Of a stretch of DNA of 34,327 nt, positions 10,801 through 20,940 are shown in pieces. Numbering within the stretch: the stretch's first letter is position 1; every line of letters starts with the position of its first letter. This DNA comes from Vitrella brassicaformis. Lineage: Eukaryota > Sar > Vitrellaceae. The position numbers and the translations under genes were made by a program. The DNA is taken from NCBI GenBank assembly GCA_001179505.1, contig CDMY01000061.1, positions 152,269-186,595 on the forward strand, given 5' to 3'. The notes beneath the pieces were generated by a model, which was not told where the DNA came from, made no database searches, and saw only the letters and a list, made by a program, of their open reading frames with translations.

Positions 10801-13800
10801 GACCTCAGCCGCACGCAGGAACGACACTGCTGCATCGTCTCTCTTGGTGCTCGGCGAGGGCATGGCTGCCGAGATGAGGTAGGCCGCCATGTCCACCGAC
10901 AGCCGCCTTGACCCACCTCCTCCACCTGTTGGCGCGTCTGAGCTCCCGTGTGGGAACTGCATGAGCCGCACGGCCGCCTCCACCACCACACACTCGGGCA
11001 TGGCCGGCCATAGCACCGGGGTGCTGCTGCTGCTGGTGGCGGCGGTGGTCTCCTTGCTGTCCCTTCTGCTGGTGGTGGTGGTGCTACGGTGGAGTGCCGA
11101 CGGCGGTGTGCGGTTTTGGAAGACGATGGCCACTCGTGTGCCGCCCATGCGGAGCCGCGCAGAGGGGATGGAAGGGGGCTGTTGGTGTTTGGGGCTGCCT
11201 GTGGGGGGTGGTGGTGTTGGCTCGAATAGTCGGATGTTGAGAGTGTGTTTGAAGCCGTGGGCGGCGGGCTGCCGGTGAAGGTGCCAACACGCGCTGGAGC
11301 CCTGGTCTGCTCACACACACACACACACACACACATGCACACATGGATGAACGGGATGCGTGCAGCGAGACGTGTGTGCATGTGTTGTGTTGCATGTGAT
11401 GTGTCTGCACATCCTAGGTGAAGTGAGTACCGTACCCATGGGTACGTTGTCTCTGTTGAAGAAGACTGATGCGGGTGAGGCCTGGATGAGGGACGGCTCG
11501 CCCAACACTATGGTGCCGTCGTCAGACAGCCTGAGCACACCACACCATAAGTGCATCCGGACAGGCCAGACGGATGTAGGCAACGGCCTGCCCACCTGAC
11601 CTGGTTCTTCCAGCCATGAGCAGCGGCACGGACGACAGCCCCCTCATGCTGGCAGACACCTCAAACCCATTGGACCTGACCACACACACACACACCCATC
11701 CCTCGGTCCACCCATCAATGGTCGCTCCCCCAAGACGCGCAGACAGACGTACATTAGCCGCACACTGAAGTGCTCCACGTGAGACGACAGAGGATTCACC
11801 ACACCGGTCCCTGCCGCTGCTGCTGCTGCTGCGTCCGTCTCTGTCTGTGTCTGTGTCTGTGTCTGCGTCGGAGCGGTATGTGCGCACGCACCCCCACCGT
11901 CGGCATCATCCGCCACCGCCCGGGCCGCCCGGTGCCACGCCACACGCTGCAGGCTGTCCTGCATCGATGTGGGTGTGGTGCTGTCGTCTGGAGGGGACGA
12001 CAGCAGGGGCCAAGCCTCGTCCAGCAACACTTGGAAGAAGAAACCTGATTAACCAACCCGGTTAAGTTGATGGCAGCAGGATGGGATGGGAATGTACTGT
12101 ACTATACCTCCTCCGAGGAGGTAGAATGTCTTGAGTGCCTTGATGTGCTCCACCAGACCAGCCGCGTGCAGCAGACGCCATAGACGGTGAGCTACCTGAT
12201 GCGGACACACACACGCACACACACACACACACACAAAATACACAATACACACACATATCAAGCCGACAAGAACAGGAGAGAGCAACTCGCACGCCCCATG
12301 CGCTGTGCGTTCGTTCACTCACCGCGGCCCTGAGCGTCTCGACAGTGTCCTCGAGCACTGCTACAGGCGTCATCTCGCCCTTGACGGCCACAGCAAACAC
12401 ATCACGCTAAGGACACACATGCAGACAGACAGGAAGCGAAGCTGATGATGCACACGCTCGCTATAGGCATGCTTGTGTACTGCTGCACCCGACCCGCACC
12501 ATTTTGTCCAGTGTGGGCTGTATGTCTCGCATGTCAGTGTGTCGCCAGAGGCCGCTGCGTCGGAGCACCCGCACGGCCTTGCCGATGAACAGCACCTGCA
12601 GGGCATTGCAGTCCGTACAGGTGGGGGGCGCGGCGCTACAGACATGTTGGTTGGTATCGATGCAGATCCACACACGGATGTACACCTACCTTTTTCGCCG
12701 TTGCGATGGAGACGCACGACGCCGAGGGGATGGCGTCGTATCGGAGGCCGAACATGTCGTTCCACTCGTAGCGACCGCACTGCACACAACAAACACGACA
12801 GACACCACACAGCACAGCACACCACAGCAAACCAGATACAACCAAGGCATCATACAGCAGAACACATAGCCTTCCTTCTCTCCCTACCGCCCTCCCCGTC
12901 GCACACCTCTTTGCCTATCATTTCTCCATTGCCATCGGCCACCATCCCACCATCACCATCACCTCCAGAACCCCCTTTATCGCGGCAGCACCGGACGAAG
13001 AACTCTCCGTGTGGGTCGACGAGCTCCCCCCGCACCACCCAGGTCACCAGCTGGTACAGCAGCACCTCGCCCACTCCACTGAGCACTGACGCCAGCAGCG
13101 GGCGGCAGGGCGAGGGGGCCGTCCACCAGCCGTCCCATATCGTGTCCAGCAACGCGGCACCTGTGGACGAGGTGGCGGCTCCTCGGTCAGACCAACACAC
13201 CTGGGGCGTGGCATGGCATGGCCAGGGAGGGACGTGTTGTGTGTGGTGTGGATGCTGGTGTGGGTGTATAGGTGTAGGTGTGTGGGTCTCCACTCCATCT
13301 GTCCCTCCCTCACCTGTTGTGCCAGCGATCTGAGTGTCCTGATGGCGTGTGGTTGGTGCTGCAGCGCCACCGATATGTGCGAGAAGGGAAGGAGGGGGTC
13401 CTGCATGGCCATGATTGATTTCAATGTGTGTACACCTGCCGGCTCTCGGCGATACCCATGCTGTTGTGTGCCTACCTCCAGGTACTGCTGCTCCAGGTCA
13501 CAGACCTTCCGGTGGTACTCACGCAGGTAGGCCCCGATCTGCCGGGCCAGCGCCTGCACATACAGACCGGTGGGGGACACTCCATTTCCCTTGACACACA
13601 ACCAGGGATAAACTTGATCTGGTGGACCACACACAAACACATATTCCATTCATCCATCCATCCATCGGGAGAGCTACCTGCCGCATGTTGATTCTCCTCT
13701 GAAGCCTGTGTGGCGGCTGTGACGAAGCTCTTGAGTGCGGCCACGTCAGCGCCTGTGGCCACGATAGATCCGATGAGCTCGCTCTCGCCCTTGGCCAGCG

Positions 13801-13894
13801 ACTTGACGGCGGGGTTGACGACAAAACACTCGCCCTCTAGCTGAATTAAGTCACCCGGCACGCCCACGACTGCAAACAGAACCTCAGATATCAT
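7822..13894 (-). CDS. Gamma-tubulin complex component 4 (GCP4-like) with a large inserted domain
   Basis: A microtubule-nucleation scaffold of the Spc97/Spc98 family. I assign 24 exons: 13894-13678, 13618-13476, 13400-13314, 13200-12907, 12779-12690, 12595-12500, 12406-12323, 12195-12108, 12029-11753, 11675-11601, 11530-11436, 11306-10583, 10494-10368, 10277-10234, 10155-9976, 9890-9740, 9659-9604, 9503-9456, 9362-9309, 8978-8918, 8870-8749, 8656-8459, 8357-8250, 8125-7822; 1240 aa with phases agreeing throughout. The start MISEVLFAVVGVPG matches the N-terminus typical of GCP4. The N-terminal half runs through LEQQYLE, the FYLLGG region and VLLDEAWPLL. The C-terminal (gamma-tubulin-binding) half begins at about residue 925 with RLHYSPPWPIPLVISDA and includes YLQQDVIE, DFEDIKRAHDTFL and LAQLLLRLDYNGY. 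About 450 extra residues lie between the halves (separate entry). A Pro/His-rich tail follows the core. The acceptor of exon 4 and the second intron are the least certain joins. Confidence 0.85.
10007..10035. repeat. (CTG)n trinucleotide run encoding polyglutamine
   Basis: A CTGCTG repeat on the plus strand is read on the minus strand as a run of CAG codons (polyGln) inside exon 15 of the GCP4-like gene, in the loop before the last strand of the inserted domain. Confidence 0.85.
11305..11336. repeat. (CA)n tract at an intron 3' end
   Basis: An alternating CA run on the plus strand, (TG)n in the sense of the GCP4-like gene, that abuts the acceptor of its twelfth exon. Confidence 0.85.
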
Positions 13895-14077
13895 TTCGCT
13901 TGGGGCTGTAGGGCCGCAGGGTAGGGTTTCAGCAGCAGCGGTTTCAGGAAGCACCCTGGGGTCTTGAGACTGTTTCAGGCCTCGAGGCTGTTTCCCGGCC
14001 TCTGTTGATCGCTTTCCATCGCCCCCTATCGCTTCGAAAGGTCCTGTGTTGCTTATTTAGCCTATCGCTCGTCAGCC
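13895..14077. promoter_or_regulatory. Divergent promoter region (GCP4-like / CHHC zinc finger)
   Basis: Only 183 bp separate the two start codons, the tightest divergent pair in the window. A GCTTATTTAGCC element lies about 25 bases before the plus-strand ATG, which could place an AT-rich core element there. Otherwise nothing is recognisable. Confidence 0.5.
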
Positions 14078-14864
14078 ATGGTCGAGACGCGCCCGAGGAA
14101 GCAGGGCCCAGAGTTCGACATCGGTGAGCCATCGGGAAGGAAGAGAAGGAGTGCACGACGAGAACATGGGATGTGGCAATGGCGTCGTGTGGCGTTGGTG
14201 TGGTGCTGTGCTGTGCTGTCTCTGTGTGTGTGTGTGCAGAGGAGAAGGTGCCCTGCTTCTTCGACCCGAATCACATGGTGCCGAAGAGCAGACTCATGTA
14301 CGTCCGTAGGCTGACTCACTGAATGACTGACTGGCATGGTGTCAGATGTGTGGTGCGTGTGGGCGATGCGATGCGATGTGATGTGATGTGAATATGTGGT
14401 ATCATGTGGTATGGCTGACACTGTGTGGTGTGTGTTGTCTGTGTGCAGGTGGCACTACACCACCAAGTGTCAGGCCTACAAGTACATGAAGAACCAGGTC
14501 AAACGGTGCCCATACAACGTCCTCCACTGTAAGGAAGTGACGACAGACAGACAGTGACCGGCCGGCGATCCACTCACGCAGACAAGACAAGCAGACAGAC
14601 AGAAAGGCGTTAAACCCCCCTCCCCACACCCACACTTGTCCTGCCATGCGCGTGTCATTCCTCTCTCTCTGTCTTTGTGGATGTTGTATGGGTGTGTGCA
14701 GTCACACATACCGCCGTCGAGATGGAGCTGCACAAGCGCACCTGCCCCGACCGGCCCAGGGACCGTTCCAACTACGCCGACACGTTCCAGAACAACACCA
14801 CCAATGGAAGCACCAATGGCACCACCAATGGCAACAACAGTGACTGGTGGGTGTGGCTGACACA

Positions 14865-14895
<31 letters not shown>

Positions 14896-15962
14896 CAGAT
14901 AGAAACCCGCAACAAGTCAACACACACCCCATATGGGCTGCCTGCCGTCTGTCTTCACGCATGATGTGCATACAGGGGCGATTGGGCCGGCGGCACCCCA
15001 AGCACCAACAGCAACGGCCGTGGCCGAGGCGGTGGTGGCGTGGGCGTGCGTGGGCGGGGCGGCTACCGCGGGGGTCGTGGGGACGGAGGCGGGCCACCTG
15101 TGCGCCGTGGCGGTTGGGATGATAGCAGTGACGATGAGGAGGCTACCACTCGCGGCCCGCCCAGCATGTATGGGGCGGCCCGGAGTGAGTCGGGCTACGG
15201 TGACGGTGGTGCTGGTGACGACGAGGGCTACCCCGAGTCGGAGGCCGCCCAGACCGAGTTCCGCACGGCGCAGCAGGAGTTCCGCGGCAGCGATGGCAAT
15301 AGCTACACCAACGACAACAGCTCGCAGTATTCGATCGTGGAGGTCTGCATGGCATTCACTGCCGACACGCAGACTGAATGACACGCGCACATATGCTCCC
15401 TCATGGGTGTGTTGTGTCGATTGGGTGGTGCGTGCAGGAAATTGCCGAGTTGCACGAGAAGGAGAAAGAGCTGCGCCAGAACATCCAGAAGGTCGGTGTG
15501 AGAGAGAGACCCCGGGAGGGAGAGAGGGAGGGAAGGAGGGAGGGAGGGAGGGAGGGAAGAGCCTACAGGCAGGCAGGCAGACTGGCAGACAGCGAGCCGC
15601 TCTGCGCATGAATGCACATCACATCACATCACATCCCGTGACAGATGGACGTCTGCCTGCCTATGAGTGGCGGAAAGTAAGGTGTGAATGAATGGATTGC
15701 TGCAGGTGGAGGCCATGGAGACGGATGCCGAGTTGGGCGACGTGCTCACTGAGGAGGAGCAGCGTATGGTGGACAGTAAGCACCATACCGACCACCACAC
15801 ACAGAGAAGGGCAGACAGACAGACAGGCGCATGTGGCCATCCATGTCTGTGGTGGTACACGCGCGCGTGTCAGGTCGTGGAGAGCTTCAGGAAGAGCTGG
15901 ACGAGATCACGCGGCGCATCCAGATGCTGCAGCTCGGCCAGAGGCAGCAGCGGGCGGGATGA
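14078..15962 (+). CDS. GTSF1-like protein: two CHHC zinc fingers, RGG box, C-terminal coiled coil
   Basis: Eight exons: 14078-14123, 14240-14297, 14449-14528, 14702-14846, 14976-15342, 15438-15491, 15706-15775, 15874-15962; GT-AG with matching phases, 302 aa. Finger 1 is Cys21-His27-His37-Cys42 (within CFFDPNHMVPKSRLM...) and finger 2 is Cys55-His61-His72-Cys76 (CPYNVLHF...). Tandem fingers of this U11-48K/CHHC type define the GTSF1/Asterix family, RNA-binding partners of Argonaute/PIWI proteins in animals. Finger 1 has four rather than three residues between its last His and Cys, and finger 2 has ten between its His residues; both are slight departures. After an Asn/Thr-rich linker comes a Gly/Arg-rich RGG region (about 111-156), an acidic patch, and helical stretches (233-302) rich in Glu and Gln that look like a coiled coil. 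A role in small-RNA or spliceosomal processes is inference. Confidence 0.8.
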
Positions 15963-16714
15963 ACCCGATAGACACACACAGAAATAAGATGCGGCAAACA
16001 AGCAACACACACACATACACAAGTGAATGCACCGAAGTAGGTATCGACTGAGGGAGGGAGGGAGGCAGGAGAGAGGGAGGGGGGCAGGGCAGGGCAGGGG
16101 CAACCTTGCGGCAGAGCAGCGACAGCGGTCTCTGTTTGTTGTGTGGGCAAATGACATGCAGTCAGTGACTCACTCACTCACTGTGTGTACACTGATAATT
16201 GGCCTGCGGATGGATTGATTGATGGATGGGTGGGTGGGTGGATGGGTGGGTGTTGTTGTGGCTGTCTGTCCGTCTGTCTGCCTGCCTTTTCCCCTGTCTG
16301 TCGCTTGTATAGCACCAGGTGTCTGCTTCTCTCTCTGTCCCGTTGGTTGGCTGGTTGGCCGCTGTTGCGATCGATAGATACGATCCACATTTCATCACCA
16401 CCGGTCCGTTCACTTTTGACGGCCTGCCTGCCTGCCTGCCTGGATGGATGGATGGATGGACGCGTTTCCCCGTGTGCTAGTAGCGATATGACCTCGGTGA
16501 ATGTGATTGTGTGTGGACTGCTGCTGCTACTGCTGCTGGTGCCATGAAGGAATCCATCCAGTATATTCAGTCCACCACATGAGAACATACCTACGCATCG
16601 CATCCATCGTCCATCCGTGTGTGCACGAAATCCTCGCCGGCATCTACACAACCGCTACACAAATCTGACTTGCCTGACCTATCGATGACAGACACACCTG
16701 TATGTCTGTCTGGA
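15963..16714. other. Convergent intergenic region with simple repeats
   Basis: The region between the CHHC zinc-finger gene and the SPRY gene. It contains a GGGA/GGCA-rich stretch (16049-16100), GGAT/GGTG repeats (16207-16252) and TGCC/TGGA repeats (16421-16462). No supported coding sequence. Confidence 0.6.
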
Positions 16715-17835
16715 CTACCCATTGCCGCCGTAGAGCAGTCTGCTGACCATGAGGCAGCTGAAACCACCCCCCACACACGCACCCAGATGGCGGCAATGAG
16801 AAGGGTCGAAGTTGACCTCCACGCAGGCACCCTCTGCTATCCCCACAGCCGGCCGCACCTCGCCCTTGACCCCACTGATTGTTGCAGAGTCGAGCGCCTT
16901 GCCGTTGAGACGGAAGGCAAGCCGAGTAGGGATGTCGGACTGATCAAACGTGCAGGACTGCGCACAACAAACAAACAAGGACACGACCACGTCCATACAA
17001 GCCAAGCAGGAAGGAAGATTTGCGTGGGGTGGCGGGTGTGAGTGCATATGGGCTTACAATGACGTCGTCAGGTGCGACGGGGATGCCACCCTGCACGCCG
17101 AATGCCCTGGCCCAGCTCATGACGCCATCGCCAAACCCACCGGCCCCTCTCCCATCTCCATCTGCCGCCAAATTCTCCAGGTAGTCGCCCACGAGCTCCC
17201 TCGACACGCCCACGAGAATCCTGCCCACCTTGAGCACTCGTACCTCCCAATACACCTTCAAAGAACGGGCCGATCGGTATGCACACAAACACGCGTCAAC
17301 CCCGTCCATCCATTTGTGTGGCTTGTGGCACCCAGTGTGTGCACCGGGTAATATGAATGACGGACGGCCCAAGCCCGTACCTTATCCTGGATGATCGGCA
17401 CATTCGACAACACCACACCGCTGCCCCTCGCCACACGGCCGTCCAGCAAGATCTGCGAACCGCGGGCACTGCATGGCATGCATCCAACGAAACACAGCAC
17501 CAACCAACGAAGACCATGTTGTGTCAGTCAGTGCGGTATCTCCGCCTGCTGGGATCTTACCCGATGCGCACTACCGAGAGAGCCGATGCGGTGTCCCGGT
17601 CCCTCGGTGCTCCTCTGCGCTGCTGATGGCCATCCCTCCCCTGACCTCCACCGCGCCTGCCGTTTGCTGATGATGGCGGATCCTCCCGCTTGGCTTTCCG
17701 TGCTGCTGCTGCCGCCGGTCTGTCTGCAGATCCTGACCCTGCATCGGTGATGTGCTTGATGAGGGATGTCACTGCCATGGCAGGGACGGAGATGAGCCAG
17801 TCGCACCGGCAGCAGTCGTAGAACGGGGACCACAT
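16715..17835 (-). CDS. SPRY-domain protein
   Basis: Four exons: 17835-17561, 17468-17381, 17255-17058, 16957-16715; GT-AG, phases agree, 267 aa. The core reads as a SPRY (B30.2-type) beta-sandwich: LLDGRVARGSGVVLS, then VYWEVRVLKVGRILVGVSRE, a loop with GDGVMSWA, and then RLAFRLNGKAL, VRPAVGIAEGACVEVNFD, matching the usual 'yWEv.v...g.i.vGvs', the 'v....dg' strand and the final 'paigi....v..NF'. SPRY domains bind partner proteins and are often found in ubiquitin-ligase adaptors. No second domain (RING, PRY, LisH) is visible, so the target is unknown. The N-terminal 90 residues contain an Ala/Lys/Arg-rich, low-complexity segment. The first ATG in frame was used. Confidence 0.8.
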
Positions 17836-18134
17836 CACCACCACTATGCCGGATGTGTCAGCGGTGCAATTGCATCATCCAATCCAGAGTGATCTGCAGG
17901 GCGGAGAGAAGCGGGCGAGAGCAGAGAGGACGCGGATTATGTATCCGAAGTCTTTCTTGTTCTACCTTATCGACTCATTCCTCGTTCAGGCTTCGTTGGC
18001 GGAAAAACGGACGACTTCGGTCCCAGGCGCCACCACTGCGAGCTTGAAGAGCCGATCATCCGGCGGCCAGATCAAGCCAGATCTCATCCACTGTCCAGTC
18101 GAGTGCTTCTTCCATCAACACTCGACTGCTGACG
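17836..18134. promoter_or_regulatory. Divergent promoter region (SPRY / enoyl-CoA reductase)
   Basis: A 299-bp gap between divergent start codons. No clear core elements could be named. A short frame on the plus strand here ends before the reductase start and has no splice partner. Confidence 0.5.
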
Positions 18135-19710
18135 ATGGTCCAGCTGCGCATCAAGAAGCGCAGCGGCGCCTACCTCGGTGCCATTGAGCTGCCGGCGACA
18201 GCATCCGTCGAGGAGTTCAAGAAAGAGTTCCACCGCAGATGTGAGCAGAGAGAGAGGCGGGATCAGTCGGGGCATCAACGACACATGACCGATGCTGCCT
18301 CTGTGTCTGTGTGTGTGCTGTGCAGTCAAGTTCTATCCTGAGCGGCAGCGCTTCACAATCGGATCAGGTGCGCCAGCCAGCCAGCCACATGGACAAGGGG
18401 TCAGAGGCAACGGCAGATCGATCTGGGTGGGTGCATTGGATGTTTGGTGTGTGTTCAGGTAGCGGTCCGGCGTTGAAGGATGGGACGCTGCGCGACAACG
18501 GCATTGAGGAGACGGAGGAGGGCTACCTGCTGTTCTTCAAGGACCTGGGCGTGCAGATCAGCTGGCGGCTCGTGTTCGTCATCGAGTACCTGGGGCCGAT
18601 TCTCATCTTCCCCATCTTCTACTGCCTGCCGCAGCTCATCTACGGCCAACCGGCGCCCAACAAGCACCTCATCCAGAAGTGGGGATGGGGATGCAACCAT
18701 GACGTGCTGGAGGCCATTTATTGGCGACTTGGGGTCTGTGTGTGTTTGTGCAGGGTTGCGTTTTGTTTGGTGCTGCTTCACTACATGAAGCGGGAGCTGG
18801 AGACGCTGTTTGTACACCGCTTCAGCAACGCCACCATGCCCATCATCAGACTGCCCATCAACTGCCTCCACTACTGGTATGAATGAAGAGCCCACTCACT
18901 GATTGCATGACTCACTCGCGGCACTGCCCGCATCGCATCCATGGCGCGTGTGCGGTGCTTCTTTCGTTCAGGGTGTTGTTCGGCACAAGTGTGGGGTACT
19001 ACCTCTTCCACCCCAAGTACACGGCGCCCGACTGGAGCCCCCAGGCCGTATACATACTTGCCGCACTCATGATGGTCAGCAAGACAGCACCACACGTACA
19101 CACCAGCGAAAGGCGGCTGTATGTGTTCTTGTTGGTCAGGTGTGCGAGTTGTTGAATCTCAAGACCCACTTGATCCTCAGGAACCTCAGGCCAAAGGGCA
19201 CCAAAGCAAGGGGCATTCCCAAGGTGAAACGGACATCATACTGATGGTCGTCCACACGTCAATGCATTGGCGTGTGTGTTGTGACCGGTCAGGGTTGGGG
19301 TTTCCAGCTGGTGTCGTGCGCCAATTATTTCTTTGAGAGCCTGGCCTGGGTGTTCTTCGCCGTCATGACTGGCACACTCACCGGTCGGCACTCAAGTGAC
19401 ACTGACAGGCAGACCGACATGTGTCGACACAGCCCTTTGCATGTGTACCTTCTCTCTCTGTGTGTGGGCGTGTGTGTCAGGTTGGGTGTTTCTGGCGATA
19501 GCGTTCCTCCAGATGGCCGACTGGGCCATCAAGAAGCACCAGAGATACCAAGCCGAGTTTCCTGACTACCCAAAGTCAGCAGCGAAAGATCTACCTACCC
19601 ACACAGAGCACACAAACGTGTTGACCCGTGTTGCTTCCTCTGTACGTGTCTGTGTCACTGCGTGTGTGGCGTGCAGGATCCGCACGGCCATCATTCCCTT
19701 CATTCTGTGA
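18135..19710 (+). CDS. TECR: Very-long-chain trans-2-enoyl-CoA reductase
   Basis: Catalyses the last, NADPH-dependent step of very-long-chain fatty-acid elongation in the endoplasmic reticulum (family knowledge). Nine exons: 18135-18240, 18326-18367, 18459-18678, 18754-18876, 18972-19074, 19140-19223, 19293-19383, 19481-19574, 19677-19710; phases agree, 298 aa, close to the usual length. The N-terminal 75 residues form the ubiquitin-like region of the family, followed by KDLGVQISWRLVFVIEYLGP (start of the membrane part), ELETLFVHRFSNATMP, the DLRP-like stretch NLRPKGTKARGIP, and LVSCANYFFE, where Tyr238 matches the catalytic tyrosine of the family. The C-terminus FPDYPKIRTAIIPFIL also fits. 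The intron 18679-18753 is 75 nt and stop-free. Confidence 0.92.
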
Positions 19711-20027
19711 GTGGAGACTGTAGTGTCGCTCTGCCGCGTGTATGCCAGGAGGGGGCGAATCCGTGAACCCCTCAGTGTCTGTCAGACAGACAGACAGACA
19801 GAGAGACAGGGAGGCAGTCAGGCGGACAGGATTGTGTCACTTTTGTTTTGGCTCGGGCAGTGCGTGTAGCACGTGGACTCTGTGTACCATAGCTGCACGG
19901 AAGCGTGTGAACAGGCACGCATCATCCGACAAACTGCCCGAAAACTGAGCGAACCCCAATCGTCTCAGCTCGCCGATTACTCAACTTCTACTTGCTCGCG
20001 AGTCAATTCTGTGGAAACGTGAGTGTA

Positions 20028-20153
20028 TCAAGTGAACGAATGGACCTCTATCTGTCTCCATGTCATGCTCGAGCGATTTCGGTGCCATGCATGTGCGTCC
20101 GTACCCGAGGGGCATTCTCTCCGTCCGTCCATTCACTTGGGCGAGTCAGTCAG
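20028..20153 (+). repeat. Left copy of a 126-bp inverted repeat
   Basis: Starts TCAAGTGAACGAATGGACCT and ends with CGAGTCAGTCAG. Nearly the same sequence occurs in reverse complement at 24081-24206, with only a few mismatches and single-base gaps. A looser match, around TTCTGTGGAA, continues outward a further 20-30 bases on the outer side. It lies about 790 bp upstream of the coiled-coil gene. Confidence 0.85.
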
Positions 20154-20429
20154 TGTCGCCACGTCACATGCATCGTGTGGCCTGTCTGGAGTCTTCCTTC
20201 GTCAACACGATGCATGGCATGGACGGGCGCTGTGGTATCACCCGCTGACCGGCGAGATTCTCCCAGGAAAAGGGGACGAAGCCCTTTTTTTTAATAGACA
20301 GCATTCCCGCCTCGGCCGTGACACGCCCGGCGCTCTATGCATTCTCCTCTGCCTTTTCTTCCCGCAGCTCGTGTGCGGCTCGTCATTCCCCAGCAGTTCG
20401 GGTTTCTCATTTCCGCTCATTTCAGCGAT

Positions 20430-20918
20430 AGAACCGCTCGACAAGAGCATAGCGGACTTCTCCCTACGGATACGGCGTGACTTTCTGCACTGTTGCACTG
20501 AGACGGCAAGGAAGCGCTCAAAAGAAACTGTACATACTAAGCCTGGCGACAGCCCAACAGATGGACCAGCTATCGCACCAGCGAACATTCGGGCCCAACA
20601 AGACAACATCGATTGATGCGATGTTCGTCCGTCACGTGGTCAGAATCGCTGCCTACGCTTTATATTCGGCGGATTCTTCACGTCAAATCGACCAATGCGC
20701 TGCGCTGTGAAGTACTTTGAGGAACAAGAGAACCAAACGGAAAAGCAGATCACAAAAAAGGCGCGACGCGCCCGGAGACGCCCCAAAGGACGCCCCCATG
20801 GCCAAGGCTCTCTGCCCAAGTCAACACGGTGACGCCTGTGGAAGACCTGCCCAAGCAGACCCACACGAAAGACGCCGAGGCTCAAGTCACCACCCGATTG
20901 TCTCACGAAAAACTTTAA
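20430..20918 (+). pseudogene. Degenerate duplicate of the 5' part of the coiled-coil gene
   Basis: Two pieces match the downstream gene in order. Around 20430-20492, a gapless stretch agrees at about 44 of 63 positions with 20935-20997, which holds that gene's first exon; the start codon ATG is ATA in the upstream copy. At 20813-20918 an open frame reads AQVNTVTPVEDLPKQT and ends EAQVTTRLSHEKL-stop, resembling the gene's EAQVNT...PLEKLLKQTNK repeats. The frame is open from 20721 to a TAA at 20916-20918. This looks like a tandem duplication that decayed; it could instead be unrecognised upstream exons of the same gene. Confidence 0.5.
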
Positions 20919-20940
20919 GACCCCCTCCCCCAGACCAGCA

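Larger units (their letters stand above)
9740..11675 (-). other. Concanavalin-A/L-type-lectin-like insert within the GCP4-like protein
   Basis: Exons 10-16 encode roughly residues 459-924, between the N- and C-terminal GCP halves. The order of elements resembles an L-type lectin jelly roll: RLSDDGTIVLGEPS and SPASVFFN (early strands), FKHTLNIRLFEP, GGTRVAIVFQNRT, then after a low-complexity Ser/Thr/Gly region VAYEVGSGERGGHLVVHFDA, PLLRIPINLSSVLSLDLG followed by SLFVGL, and finally FTTQDWPFEVRVW. The last three match where such domains have the 'vxVxYda', 'vDLssvl...vyVGf' and 'h.i.sWsF' segments. The resemblance is by eye and sequence identity is low. Low-complexity inserts (polyGln, Gly-rich, Thr-rich) interrupt the loops. 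A sugar-binding function is not implied. Confidence 0.5.
19711..20940. other. Long intergenic stretch: left inverted repeat and a decayed duplicate of gene 8's 5' part
   Basis: The only gap here between two genes on the same strand. It contains CAGA repeats (19788-19806), the left copy of an inverted repeat (20028-20153), and sequence resembling the coding part of the downstream coiled-coil gene (20430-20918). An open frame of about 197 codons on the plus strand (20023-20616) runs through the repeat but has no support as a protein. Confidence 0.6.

Noticed and set aside
10569-11381. A 270-codon minus-strand frame over the large GCP4 exon.
   Set aside because: Wrong frame: the neighbouring frame joins both flanking exons in phase and gives the lectin-like strands, while this one is Pro/Arg/His-rich.
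20023-20616. A 197-codon plus-strand frame with a WW-like phrase (WYHPLTGE).
   Set aside because: It begins inside the inverted repeat, lacks any recognisable family or splice partner, and overlaps the decayed duplicate. The phrase is too short to call a WW domain.
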